Positions 17,073-25,954 of a DNA stretch of 64,000 nt are shown one piece after another (within the stretch, counting starts at the first letter, position 1; every line of letters begins with the position of its first letter). Below the pieces are notes generated by a model. The model saw nothing but the letters and a program-made list of their open reading frames with translations. It searched no databases and was not told where the DNA came from. Origin of the DNA: Streptococcus oralis (lineage in GTDB: Bacteria > Bacillota > Bacilli > Lactobacillales > Streptococcaceae); the NCBI RefSeq assembly GCF_019334565.1, contig NZ_CP079724.1, positions 1,856,885 to 1,920,884 of the forward strand, read 5' to 3'. A program made the translations under genes and the position numbers.

Positions 17073-17108
17073 GAAAAAGAGTTTGAAGGCAAATGCTTCA
17101 AACTCTTT
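17073..17108 (-). terminator. polA terminator
   Basis: A 13-base stem AAAGAGTTTGAAG / CTTCAAACTCTTT with a seven-base loop, just after the polA stop and followed by TTC and an A/T-rich stretch on the minus strand. Confidence 0.8.
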
Positions 17109-17118
17109 CATAACTCTC

Positions 17119-19752
17119 TTATTTAGCCTCGTACCAGGTTGCCCCTTCATTTTCATCTGCGATAAGAGGAACACTGAGTTGGATGGCTTCTTCCATGGTT
17201 TGTTTCACCAGTACTTTGATGGCTGCTAGTTCTGATTTCGGAACCTCGAGGACGATTTCATCATGCACTTGTAACAGCATCTTGGTCTGATAGCCACCTT
17301 CAACTAGAGCTTTGTCTAGTTGAATCATAGCAATCTTAAGAATATCTGCTGCAGATCCCTGGATAGGGGAGTTGATAGCTGTCCGCTCTGCAAAACCACG
17401 AATGTTGAAGTTGCGCGAATTAATATCTGGCAACTCACGACGACGCTTGAAGAGAGTCTCTACATAACCCTTATCACGCGCCTCACGCACCACTTCATCC
17501 ATGTAGTTTTTAATACCTGGGAAGCGTTCAAAGTAAGTGTCAATGTAGGCTTTTGCTTCCTTACGGCTGATGCCCAGATTATTAGACAAGCCAAAGTCTG
17601 AAATCCCGTAAACCACTCCAAAGTTAACCGCCTTGGCATTACGACGGTCGTTTGGAGTCACATCCTCAGGGCGTTCAATTCCAAAGACCCGCATGGCCGT
17701 CGAGGTATGGATATCTGCTCCCTCTTGAAAGGCCTTAATTAAGTGCTCATCTTTAGAGATATGTGCCAAGACGCGCAATTCAATCTGTGAATAGTCCGAG
17801 CTGAGCAGCACGCTATCCTCCCACTCAGGCACAAAAGCCTTACGAATGAGACGGCCTTGTTCCAAACGAACAGGGATATTTTGCAAGTTTGGATCTACAC
17901 TAGATAGACGTCCGGTCTGAGTCAAATCTTGCACGTAGCGCGTGTGGATCTTGCCATCATCCAAAATCCAGTCTTGCAAACCCATCACATAGGTAGATTG
18001 GATCTTAGCAATCTGACGGTAGTCGAGGATTTTTTTAACAATCGGCGCAATAGGAGCTAGTCGCTCTAGCACATCCACGGCTGTCGAGTAACCTGTCTTG
18101 GTTTTCTTGGTGTATTCTAGAGGCAGACCAAGTTTTTCAAAGAGAAGGACGCCCAACTGCTTAGGAGAATTGATATTAAACTCCTCACCAGCCAGTTCAT
18201 AAATCTCTTGAGTGAGTTGCTCAATGACGACCTCATTTTCAGCCTGCATTTCAAGTAGGGTTTCTTTTTTGACCTTGATCCCAGCAATTTCCATCTTAGC
18301 AAGGACAAAAGCCAGAGGTTGCTCCATGTCATAGAGAAGGTCTAACTGTCCATGTTCACTGAGTTTTTCAAGTAAAACAGGCTCAGTCTCAACCAATACA
18401 GCAACCTTGCGAGCCAAGTGCTCCAAGAATTTCTCTCTCTCAGGGATAGCTTTCTTGACACCCTTACCGTAGAAAGTCTCATCATCGACCAAGTAAGTCT
18501 GGCCATAGAGATTCGCAATGGTTGAAATTTCATTGTTCTCGACTGTCGAGAGTAAGTATTTTGCCAAACGGCTGTCAAAAGCAGGGGCATGCAGGTTCAA
18601 GCCCAAGCGATTTAAAAGAACCTTCGCTTTCTTAAAGTCATACACTTTCAGAGGTGTTTTTTCTAGAAAATTCTTGAGAATCGGCTCCTGCAAGAGCCCA
18701 AGTTTGTCTGTGGCGTAAAGTTTATCCCCGCAGGACCAGGCAAAACCAACCAAGTCATCTGTATGGTAGTTTTCCCCAAAGAGTTCAAAGTGGAAGATAG
18801 AGTCTGCGCTCAGCATGTCTTGACTGACGTGGTCAACGATAGTGAAATCCAAACTTTCAGACGCATCCGTTGACGAAACATTCAAAGCTTGTTTGAGCTG
18901 TTTGAAGCCCATCTCATCGTAGAATTTCCCAAGATTTTCCACATCTGGGCCATTATAGACCAAATCATCTAGTCCAATCTCAATTGGTGCCTGAGTTTCA
19001 ATGGTCGCCAAGATTTTAGACAAAAAGGCTTGTTCCTTGTCATTGATGAGATTTTCCTTCATCTTAGAAGCCTTCATCCCATCGATATTTTCATAAATAC
19101 CCTCGAGCGAACCATGTTCCAGCAAGAGTTTGATACCCGTCTTTTCACCGATTTTCGTGACACCAGGGATATTATCAGACTTATCCCCCATAAGAGCCTT
19201 AAGATCAATGAACTGAGCTGGTGTGAGGCCCATCTTTCCCATGAGGTAATCTGGTGTAAAGGCCTCAAACTCAGCCACACCTTTCTTGGAAATCTCTACC
19301 ACCGTATGCTCATCCGTCAACTGGATCAAATCCTTATCTCCGCTAACGATTGTCACATCAAAAGAATCCTTCTCAGCCAAACGGCCTAGAGTTCCGATGA
19401 TATCATCCGCTTCATACTGGGGCAGTTCATAATGGCGAATCCCAAGATGATTTAACAACTCACGAATGAAGGGAAATTGCTCACGAAACTCATCTGGAGT
19501 TTTAGCACGGCCACCCTTGTAGTCTGCATACATCTCTGTTCGGAAAGTCGTCTTACCTGCATCAAAGGCTACCAAAACATGGCTGGGCTCAACCCGCTCT
19601 AAGACATGATTCAACATGAGTTGAAAGCCGTAAATTGCATTGGTATGAAGGCCATTAGCATTTTTAAACCGATCCAACTGCTGATAGAGCGCAAAAAAAG
19701 CTCGAAAAGCAACAGAAGATCCATCAATTAATAATAATTTTTTCTTGTCCAT
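17119..19752 (-). CDS. polA: DNA polymerase I
   Basis: An 877-residue polymerase. The N-terminal 5' nuclease domain (to about residue 290) begins KKLLLIDGSSVAFRAFFAL. A central 3'-5' exonuclease-like domain follows, then the family A polymerase domain with motif A SSDYSQIELRVLAH, the O-helix region RRNAKAVNFGVVYG and motif C LLQVHDEIVLE. The exonuclease-like domain lacks the expected acidic motifs (no FDTE, and YDFKK replaces the NxxxD motif), so it probably does not proofread, as known for Gram-positive Pol I. Start ATG at 19752; an upstream in-frame ATG adds 12 unrelated residues. TATAAT lies six bases before the start, suggesting a leaderless mRNA. Confidence 0.97.
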   Translation of the reverse strand: MDKKKLLLIDGSSVAFRAFFALYQQLDRFKNANGLHTNAIYGFQLMLNHVLERVEPSHVLVAFDAGKTTFRTEMYADYKGGRAKTPDEFREQFPFIRELLNHLGIRHYELPQYEADDIIGTLGRLAEKDSFDVTIVSGDKDLIQLTDEHTVVEISKKGVAEFEAFTPDYLMGKMGLTPAQFIDLKALMGDKSDNIPGVTKIGEKTGIKLLLEHGSLEGIYENIDGMKASKMKENLINDKEQAFLSKILATIETQAPIEIGLDDLVYNGPDVENLGKFYDEMGFKQLKQALNVSSTDASESLDFTIVDHVSQDMLSADSIFHFELFGENYHTDDLVGFAWSCGDKLYATDKLGLLQEPILKNFLEKTPLKVYDFKKAKVLLNRLGLNLHAPAFDSRLAKYLLSTVENNEISTIANLYGQTYLVDDETFYGKGVKKAIPEREKFLEHLARKVAVLVETEPVLLEKLSEHGQLDLLYDMEQPLAFVLAKMEIAGIKVKKETLLEMQAENEVVIEQLTQEIYELAGEEFNINSPKQLGVLLFEKLGLPLEYTKKTKTGYSTAVDVLERLAPIAPIVKKILDYRQIAKIQSTYVMGLQDWILDDGKIHTRYVQDLTQTGRLSSVDPNLQNIPVRLEQGRLIRKAFVPEWEDSVLLSSDYSQIELRVLAHISKDEHLIKAFQEGADIHTSTAMRVFGIERPEDVTPNDRRNAKAVNFGVVYGISDFGLSNNLGISRKEAKAYIDTYFERFPGIKNYMDEVVREARDKGYVETLFKRRRELPDINSRNFNIRGFAERTAINSPIQGSAADILKIAMIQLDKALVEGGYQTKMLLQVHDEIVLEVPKSELAAIKVLVKQTMEEAIQLSVPLIADENEGATWYEAK

Positions 19753-19758
19753 ACACCC

Positions 19759-19764
19759 ATTATA
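19759..19764 (-). promoter_or_regulatory. Start-proximal -10 of polA
   Basis: A perfect TATAAT on the minus strand ends six bases before the ATG at 19752. Transcription would begin at the start codon. The -35 region is weak, and there is no usual Shine-Dalgarno. Confidence 0.5.
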
Positions 19765-19830
19765 AAGGAAAGCAAGGAAAAATACCATCGGAAAGAGCTG
19801 AAAAACGTGGACTTGTCCCTATTTCACCAT

Positions 19831-19865
19831 AAAAAAGAAAAGGACTATTCAAATCCTTTTCTTTT
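19831..19865 (-). terminator. Terminator of the repeat-rich LPXTG protein gene
   Basis: On the minus strand AAAAGGAT...TCCTTTTC followed by TTTTTT forms a simple hairpin terminator 17 bases after the stop. Confidence 0.75.
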
Positions 19866-19881
19866 ATTGATTTCATGCGAT

Positions 19882-22800
19882 TTATTTGTTTAATTTTCTC
19901 TTTGCAAATGGTAGCAAACCAAGAAGGAGACCAGCAAATCCTAGCGATGCAACTGCTGAAGCATCTTGGCTTCCTGTATTTGGAAGGAATTGTTCATCTG
20001 TTGCTGCAGGCGCTTTGTAGGTACGATCTTGTTTCGTTCCGAGAGTAGGATTTGTAGCCAAAGAAGCTTCACTGCCAGTATATTCTGGAACTTCGTTTAC
20101 TGCTGGTTCAATCTTTTCAGCGTAGGCTGGAATAGTAGCCACTGCCGGAGCACCACTTTCTGCATAAACTGGAACATTTGCTAGGGCTGGGACGCCACTT
20201 TCGCCATAAACTGGAACTTCATTTACGGCTGGAGCTCCGCTTTCTGCATAAGCTGGGACATTCGCTACGGATGGGGTTCCGCTTTCTGCATAAGCTGGAA
20301 CATTCACTACGGCTGGGGCACCACTTTCTGCATAGGCTGGGATATTCGCTACAGCTGGGGTGCCACTTTCTGCATAAGGCAGAGCATTGTTTACTATTGG
20401 GGTACCACTTTCTGCATAGACTGGGACATTCGCTACGGCTGGAGTGCCACTTTCTGCATAAGGCAGAGCATTGTTTACTATTGGGGCACCGCTTTCTCCG
20501 TAAGCTGGAACGTTCGCTACGACTGGAGCGCCACTTTCTGCATAGACTGGGACTTCATTTACAGCAGCTTCTACCGCGTTTGCACCTTGCTTGTATTCTG
20601 GCAACTCTGCAGTTGCAGCTTCTACTGCGTTCACCCCACCTTTAAAGTCTTCAATTTCAAGAACAGCTGACATGACACTACTTAGAGTCTTAATAGCATC
20701 CTCATAGTCTGCTAAAGCTTGTTGCAAGTCTTTGACTTGACTATTCTTGTCACCAGAAACTTGTAAACTTGATAATTGCGCTTTAATCTTAGCAACTTGC
20801 TCTTCTAATTTACTTAGCTCAAGTTTTTTCGCATTACTATTTTCTTCCGCAGCTTCCTTATCTGCCGCAGCGAGTTTAGCTTGGTCTTGACTTGAAAGTT
20901 GAGATTGAGTCTTTGCTTCGGCTGGTGTCACCTGATCGCTGTCTTCTGCCAATAAATCATCTAACAAGTCGGACGCTTCAATGTCGCCTTCTTCGATGGC
21001 TTTCAAGATGCCGTCCTTGCCAATCACTTCTTTAGCTGCCTTAATCGCCGCTTCCTTATCAGTGATAGTAGTATCTTTGTTGACGTCGTCTATGGTTGAT
21101 TTTTCGATTTTTTCTAGGGTAGCGATTAAATCTGAGCGAACTTTGGCTGCCTCTTCCGCTGCTTCCTTGTCCGCTACAGCCAGTTTAGCTTGGTCTTGGC
21201 TTGAAAGTTGAGATTGAGTTTTTGCTTCGGCCGGTGTCACCTGATCGCTGTCTTCTGCCAAGAAATCATCTAACAAGTCAGATGCTTCAATATCTCCATC
21301 TTCGATAGCTTTCAAGATGCCGTCCTTGCCAATCACTTCTTTAGCCGCCTTAATCGCTGCTTCCTTATCAGTGATAGTGGCATCCTTGTTGATGTCATCT
21401 ATGGTTGATTTTTCAATTTTTTCTAGGGTAGCGATTAAATCTGAGCGAACTTTTGCTGCTTCCTCCGCTGCTTCCTTGTCGGCTGTAGCGAGTTTAGCTT
21501 GGTCTTGGCTTGAAAGTTGAGATTGAGTTTTTGCTTCGGCTGGTGTTACCTGATCGCTGTCTTCTGCCAAGAAATCTGCCAACAAGTCTGACGCTTCAAT
21601 ATCGCCTTCTTCAATGGCTTTCAAGATAGCATCCTTGCCAATCACTTCTTTAGCCACCTTGATGGCTGCTTCCTTATCAGTGATAGTGGCATCCTTGTTG
21701 ATGTCGTCGATGGTTGATTTTTCGATACCTTCAAGGGCAGTCAACAATTCGCTGTGAGCCTTTGCTTCTGCAGCTTGCTTAGCTTCTTCCTCTTTCTTGG
21801 CTTCCTCAGCCGCTTCCTTGTCCGCTACAGCGAGTTTTGCTTGGTCTTGACTTGAGAAATCTTCTTGGCTCGTCGCTTCGGCTGGTGTCACCTGATCGCT
21901 ATCCTCTGCCAAGAAGTCTTCTAACAAGTCTGAGGCGTCTAGCTCACCTTCTTCGATGGATTTCAAGATAGCGTCCTTGCCAATCACTTCTTTAGCTGCC
22001 TTGATGGCTGCTTCCTTATCAGTGATAGTGGCATCCTTGTTGATGTCATCGATAGTTGATTTTTCGTTTTTTTCTAGGGTAGCGATTAAATCTGAGCGAA
22101 CTTTGGCTGCATCAACCTGAGCCTCTTTATCAGCTTCGTCTAACTTAGCTTGATCCTCATCTGTGAATTCTGATACAGGTTCAGCTGCCGTTTTGTGCTC
22201 GCTTGTATCTGCTGGCCAGTCTACAATAACATCACCAATCTCCAAATCCTCATCTGCGATAGCCTTCAAAAGATCTTCTTTACCAATCTCTTCTTTGGCT
22301 TCTTTGATAGCCGCTTCTTTATCGGTTATTGAAGCGTCTTTTTTAATATCTTCAATTACAGCATTTTCAAGAGATTCTAGGGCTTGAACCAAAGCATCTG
22401 TCGCTTGAGACACTTGTTCTTTGGCATCTTTTTCAGCCTGGTCTAGTAGAGCCTTCTCCTCAGTAGATAATTTTTTATTAGTTTGAACTTCAGGACCTGT
22501 TACCACTGCCTTATCTTCTGCACCTTCTGGCAATTCAGCGATGATATTATCTAAGCTAAGCTCTCCAGACTCAAGAGTATCTGAAATATACATCTTACCG
22601 ATATATTCCTTCACAGCTTCAGCTGCAGCCTCTTTGTCCTCAATTGCTTCCTTATCCTCAATATCACTGATCGCCTGTTCCTCAAGTTCATCCAAAGCCT
22701 TCATCAACTCTTCTTTGGTCATCTTAGCTGGATTTGTCGCACCAGGATTAGCTGGACCAGCGTTTTCTGATCCCTTTTCAGTTTGAGCACCGCTCTCCCC

Positions 22801-22953
22801 TTCTGCTCCAGCTTGTGGTTGTGCAGGAACAACTGCCTGCTCTTCTGCTTTCCCTTCATCTGCCTTAACTACTGAAGGCTGTGAAACGAGTACACTAGCA
22901 CCCAATACAGCTGCACTTGCTAAACTTGTTAAAATAACTTTCTTCTTGTCCAT
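19882..22953 (-). CDS. LPXTG surface protein with 100-residue helical repeats and 14-residue YAESG repeats
   Basis: A 1023-residue secreted protein I cannot assign to a named family. Residues 1-31 are a signal peptide ending in VKA; an acidic linker follows. About residues 90-700 hold six repeats of roughly 100 residues (core IDDINKDATITDKEAAIKAA), predicted mostly helical and very acidic; the last four are nearly identical and the first two diverged. A short coiled-coil-like segment (about 710-780) comes next, then about eleven 14-residue repeats of the type VPAYAESGAPAVAN, which resemble the VPEYxGG repeats of other mitis-group LPXTG proteins. LPNTG, a hydrophobic helix and a basic tail end the protein. 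It should be anchored by sortase A. Ligand unknown. Confidence 0.88.
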   Translation of the reverse strand: MDKKKVILTSLASAAVLGASVLVSQPSVVKADEGKAEEQAVVPAQPQAGAEGESGAQTEKGSENAGPANPGATNPAKMTKEELMKALDELEEQAISDIEDKEAIEDKEAAAEAVKEYIGKMYISDTLESGELSLDNIIAELPEGAEDKAVVTGPEVQTNKKLSTEEKALLDQAEKDAKEQVSQATDALVQALESLENAVIEDIKKDASITDKEAAIKEAKEEIGKEDLLKAIADEDLEIGDVIVDWPADTSEHKTAAEPVSEFTDEDQAKLDEADKEAQVDAAKVRSDLIATLEKNEKSTIDDINKDATITDKEAAIKAAKEVIGKDAILKSIEEGELDASDLLEDFLAEDSDQVTPAEATSQEDFSSQDQAKLAVADKEAAEEAKKEEEAKQAAEAKAHSELLTALEGIEKSTIDDINKDATITDKEAAIKVAKEVIGKDAILKAIEEGDIEASDLLADFLAEDSDQVTPAEAKTQSQLSSQDQAKLATADKEAAEEAAKVRSDLIATLEKIEKSTIDDINKDATITDKEAAIKAAKEVIGKDGILKAIEDGDIEASDLLDDFLAEDSDQVTPAEAKTQSQLSSQDQAKLAVADKEAAEEAAKVRSDLIATLEKIEKSTIDDVNKDTTITDKEAAIKAAKEVIGKDGILKAIEEGDIEASDLLDDLLAEDSDQVTPAEAKTQSQLSSQDQAKLAAADKEAAEENSNAKKLELSKLEEQVAKIKAQLSSLQVSGDKNSQVKDLQQALADYEDAIKTLSSVMSAVLEIEDFKGGVNAVEAATAELPEYKQGANAVEAAVNEVPVYAESGAPVVANVPAYGESGAPIVNNALPYAESGTPAVANVPVYAESGTPIVNNALPYAESGTPAVANIPAYAESGAPAVVNVPAYAESGTPSVANVPAYAESGAPAVNEVPVYGESGVPALANVPVYAESGAPAVATIPAYAEKIEPAVNEVPEYTGSEASLATNPTLGTKQDRTYKAPAATDEQFLPNTGSQDASAVASLGFAGLLLGLLPFAKRKLNK
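20115..20555 (-). repeat. 42-bp tandem repeats (14-residue YAESG units)
   Basis: About eleven in-frame units encode (V/I/L)PxYAESGxPxVxx. An alternating pair of units (VANVPVY... and VNNALPY...) recurs, so a higher-order 84-bp duplication is also present. The boundaries are approximate. Confidence 0.85.
20840..22690 (-). repeat. Six ~100-codon repeats in the LPXTG protein
   Basis: The unit is about 306 bases. The motif encoding EDSDQVTPAEA recurs near 20930, 21235, 21545 and 21890, the last interval longer because of a KKEEEAKQ insertion. The last four copies are almost identical in DNA, which suggests recent duplication. Confidence 0.85.
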
Positions 22954-22985
22954 TAGACAAAGCCCCTTTTATAATTTTTAATGTT

Positions 22986-23014
22986 ATTATATTATACTAT
23001 TTAAAGAACGTCAA
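22986..23014 (-). promoter_or_regulatory. Promoter of the repeat-rich LPXTG protein gene
   Basis: On the minus strand TTGACG (23009-23014), 17 bases, then TATAAT (22986-22991). A second TATAAT overlaps at 22991-22996. Confidence 0.75.
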
Positions 23015-23069
23015 CTAATTCGATATCCATTTTAAAATTTTATGAACAAGAAGAAAGCTTGTATGATGT

Positions 23070-24191
23070 TTAAGAAACACTTCCTATCCTTACCCCATCA
23101 CTGTCTAGTCTGTAGCCATCAATAATCGTATTAACAGCTAAGGCTCCCGAAGCATCGACATAGTAATGTTTACCCGAGACTTGGAACCATTGACTAGCTT
23201 TCATCCGGCCAGATTCCTCTAAGTAATACCAAGTTCCCTTGTCTTTAAGCCATCCCGTCTGCATCTCACCCGAAGCCTTTAGATAATACCAGTGAGAGTC
23301 ATCCTTAATCCAGCCAGTTGACATGGCCCCATTTTCTTTTAAATGATACCAATTGCCATTAACTTTTTTCCATCCTGTCGCCAGCTTACCATTCTCTCGG
23401 TAATACCAACTCCCTCCTTCTTTTTTCCAGCCTTTCTCTGTATTGCTTAACTTTGTATACTGCACATATCTTCTAGCACCACTGTAGGATAGATAACCGA
23501 GCCACTTATAACCGTCCTTTTCAATAATCTGGTCATAGCTTACACTCTCACCAGCATAATAGTAGTCAATAACTTGTCCTGTACTTGACGGTTGGTCCAT
23601 AATAGGCGATTTCCCCGTGAATACTATTGTCCCGCTGGACGGAAGCTCTGAGTTACGAGAACCCTCACTCACACTATGGTTAGCGGATAAATCCCTGAAA
23701 TGAATAAAACCTGTCATCGAACTAGCCTTGACTTTTCGACGGTTATACTTTTCTCGAACCCCATAGTTATATTCTTCGATCTCAATCGTATCCCCTGATA
23801 CATTTGATACCCAGGCCACGTGCCCATAATAACCTTCTGTCGACCATGCAATAGCCCCAACTTCTGGCTTAGTATCCACACGGTAGCCTTCTCGCCTTGC
23901 ACGATGTCCCCATTCATTCGCATTTCCGTAGGCAGGGGGAATCTCAAAGCCATTTACACTACTCAAACGAAAGGCCGCAAAAGAGGTACACTGGCGAGAA
24001 TACATCCGCCACTGATCGATTTCAACACTACCATTTTTGTAGTGAAGCGGATAGTCATCTCCACGCGCTACACTATCAGCTTGAACCGATTCTCCACCAA
24101 ACAAAAAGGTACTTGTAACAAACAAAGTAGCCAGCCCTACACTCAACTGAGTACATCTACTCTTCTTAACTCCTGATTTAAAAAACGTCAT
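23070..24191 (-). CDS. cbpD: Choline-binding CHAP-domain lysin, CbpD-like (competence fratricin)
   Basis: A 373-residue secreted murein hydrolase. Residues 1-38 are a signal peptide. A CHAP domain (about 45-170) has Cys68 in YSRQCTSF, His124 in YYGHVAWVS and Glu140. One SH3-like region follows (about 188-250), then about five choline-binding repeats (GWKK..GxWYY type). This order matches pneumococcal CbpD, which non-competent sister cells succumb to during competence. CbpD has two SH3 domains in pneumococcus; I count one clear copy here. A ComX-type box lies about 48 bases before the ATG. The choline-binding repeats imply phosphocholine-decorated teichoic acid in this organism. Confidence 0.9.
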   Translation of the reverse strand: MTFFKSGVKKSRCTQLSVGLATLFVTSTFLFGGESVQADSVARGDDYPLHYKNGSVEIDQWRMYSRQCTSFAAFRLSSVNGFEIPPAYGNANEWGHRARREGYRVDTKPEVGAIAWSTEGYYGHVAWVSNVSGDTIEIEEYNYGVREKYNRRKVKASSMTGFIHFRDLSANHSVSEGSRNSELPSSGTIVFTGKSPIMDQPSSTGQVIDYYYAGESVSYDQIIEKDGYKWLGYLSYSGARRYVQYTKLSNTEKGWKKEGGSWYYRENGKLATGWKKVNGNWYHLKENGAMSTGWIKDDSHWYYLKASGEMQTGWLKDKGTWYYLEESGRMKASQWFQVSGKHYYVDASGALAVNTIIDGYRLDSDGVRIGSVS

Positions 24192-24238
24192 TCATTCTCC
24201 TTAATAATATAAATTTCCGAGGTTACCCTCGTTTATAC

Positions 24239-24246
24239 TATTCGGG
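24239..24246 (-). promoter_or_regulatory. ComX box of cbpD
   Basis: The minus strand reads CCCGAATA, matching the last six bases of the combox TACGAATA, and is preceded by a T-rich run (TTTTTTCTTTTT). The T-run is also the tail of the upstream terminator. A small hairpin (CGAGG-GTAA-CCTCG, 24218-24231) lies in the predicted leader. Confidence 0.65.
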
Positions 24247-24252
24247 AGAAAA

Positions 24253-24277
24253 AGAAAAAAGTGAGCAAAGCTCACTT
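24253..24277 (-). terminator. Terminator of the dnaB-veg operon
   Basis: On the minus strand GTGAGC-TTT-GCTCAC is followed by TTTTTTCTTTTT. It separates veg from cbpD. Confidence 0.85.
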
Positions 24278-24290
24278 CATTTTAGGATTC

Positions 24291-24557
24291 TTAGTCTAGA
24301 TAGCGAATCAAGTTCTTTTCTGTCAAGATATCTGAGTAGGTAAAGGATTCAACGTAGACATTGGCTTGTTTGTCTCCTTCAACATCCCCAAATTCAACGA
24401 TAAATAGAGATGGATAAACCTCAATTAGCTTACCCAATCTATTTTTTTGGCGCTTACGGCCATTTTCCAAAGTCATTTCAACGACTTGTCCCTCATGCGC
24501 CTTGATCTCTTCTTTGATTTTTTTCATCTTGGCTACATCTGTAAATGCATCTGACAT
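24291..24557 (-). CDS. veg: Veg family protein (DUF1021)
   Basis: An 88-residue protein with the Veg pattern: an N-terminal helix and then strands around GRKRQKNRLGKLIEVYPSLFIVEF and YSDILT. In Bacillus subtilis Veg is abundant and affects biofilm matrix gene expression and spore outgrowth; its job in streptococci is unknown. The start is one base after the dnaB stop and the gene ends at a strong terminator, so it is the last gene of the gdpP-rplI-dnaB transcript. Confidence 0.88.
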   Translation of the reverse strand: MSDAFTDVAKMKKIKEEIKAHEGQVVEMTLENGRKRQKNRLGKLIEVYPSLFIVEFGDVEGDKQANVYVESFTYSDILTEKNLIRYLD

Positions 24558-24558
24558 C

Positions 24559-25911
24559 TTATGCCTCCCTCTTTGAGATACTTGAAAATTTATTGTATTC
24601 TTTTTGGAAAATCAATTCCACCGTTCCACGAGCTCCACTACGGTTTTTCTCGATGATAACCTCAACCTTGTTATTTGGAATTCCTTCCTCTTCTTCACCC
24701 GCACGATCGTAGTAGTCGTCACGGTATAGAAAGGCTACGATATCCGCATCCTGCTCGATAGAACCCGATTCACGAATATCAGACAAGACTGGTCTCTTAT
24801 CCTGACGCTGTTCCACTCCACGAGATAACTGACTAAGAGCAATGACTGGAACCTTTAGCTCTTTAGCTAGGATTTTTAACTGACGAGAAATTTCAGAGAC
24901 TTCTTGTTGGCGGTTCTCACGACCAGTCCCTGTAATAAGCTGTAGGTAGTCGATCAAAATCAATCCTAGATTGCCCGTTTCTTGAGCTAGTTTGCGTGAG
25001 CGCGAACGAATTTCCGTGATCCGAATCCCTGGCGTATCATCAATATAGATACTCGCGTTGGCTAGATTCCCTTGGGCAATGGTATACTTTTGCCACTCCT
25101 CATCAGTCAATTGACCCGTACGGATAGAATGAGACTCCACCAAACCTTCTGCTGCCAACATACGGTCTACTAGGCTTTCTGCACCCATTTCCAGTGAAAA
25201 GATGGCAACCGTCTTGTCCAACTTGGTCCCGATGTTCTGAGCAATATTTAAGGCAAAGGCTGTCTTACCAACCGCTGGACGCGCCGCTAGGATAATCAGC
25301 TCCTCCTCGTGGAGACCTGTCGTCATATGGTCCAAATCACGATAGCCTGTAGCAATACCTGTGATATCCGTTGTTTGTTGTGACCGAACTTCTAGATTCC
25401 CAAAGTTGATATTCAGAATATCTCGAATATTCTTGAACCCACTACGATTGGCGTTTTCACTTACATCAATGAGCCCCTTTTCAGCCTGCGCAATGATTTC
25501 ATCTACAGGCTTAGAAGCTTCATAGGCTTGGTTGACAGACTCTGTCAACTTGGAAATCAAGCGACGTAGCATAGCCTTTTCTGCAACAATTTTAGCATAA
25601 TACTCCGCATTAGCTGAAGTTGGTACTGAGTTGACAATTTCAACAAGATAGGACAATCCACCAATATTTTGCAGATCTCCTTGGCTATCCAAAATCGTCC
25701 GAACTGTTGTTGCATCAATCGCTTCTCCACGATCCGACAAGTCTACCATCGCTTGGAAAATCAACCGATGAGCATACTTAAAGAAGTCACGAGAATCAAT
25801 GTATTCTCGGACAAAAACGAGCTTACTCTCATCTATAAAAATAGCCCCCAGAACAGATTGTTCTGCTAAAATATCCTGAGGTTGAACTCGCAGTTCCTCT
25901 ACTTCTGCCAT
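24559..25911 (-). CDS. dnaB: Replicative DNA helicase
   Basis: A 450-residue hexameric helicase (called DnaC in Bacillus and often in streptococci). The N-terminal primase-interacting domain begins VQPQDILAEQSVLGAIF. The C-terminal RecA-like domain has Walker A AARPAVGKT, Walker B LILIDYLQLI and the RQxEVSEISR and LSRGVEQR motifs. It unwinds DNA 5'-3' ahead of the fork. It lies 43 bases after rplI and one base before veg. Confidence 0.96.
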   Translation of the reverse strand: MAEVEELRVQPQDILAEQSVLGAIFIDESKLVFVREYIDSRDFFKYAHRLIFQAMVDLSDRGEAIDATTVRTILDSQGDLQNIGGLSYLVEIVNSVPTSANAEYYAKIVAEKAMLRRLISKLTESVNQAYEASKPVDEIIAQAEKGLIDVSENANRSGFKNIRDILNINFGNLEVRSQQTTDITGIATGYRDLDHMTTGLHEEELIILAARPAVGKTAFALNIAQNIGTKLDKTVAIFSLEMGAESLVDRMLAAEGLVESHSIRTGQLTDEEWQKYTIAQGNLANASIYIDDTPGIRITEIRSRSRKLAQETGNLGLILIDYLQLITGTGRENRQQEVSEISRQLKILAKELKVPVIALSQLSRGVEQRQDKRPVLSDIRESGSIEQDADIVAFLYRDDYYDRAGEEEEGIPNNKVEVIIEKNRSGARGTVELIFQKEYNKFSSISKREA

Positions 25912-25954
25912 CCGACTTTCCTTCCTTTTACAATCTTGTCAAGAAGTTGTAAAC

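Noticed and set aside
20178..20645. A 155-codon plus-strand frame across the YAESG repeats
   Set aside because: Its translation is a Leu/His/Arg/Gly repeat mirroring the 42-bp units of the LPXTG gene; no start signals. It is an antisense shadow.
20840..22690. CRISPR-like direct repeats
   Set aside because: The repeats are about 306 bp, in frame and coding, without unique spacers of CRISPR size.
19882..24191. A mobile island carrying the surface protein and lysin genes
   Set aside because: No integrase, transposase, terminal repeats or tRNA junction is seen; each gene has its own promoter and terminator between core genes.
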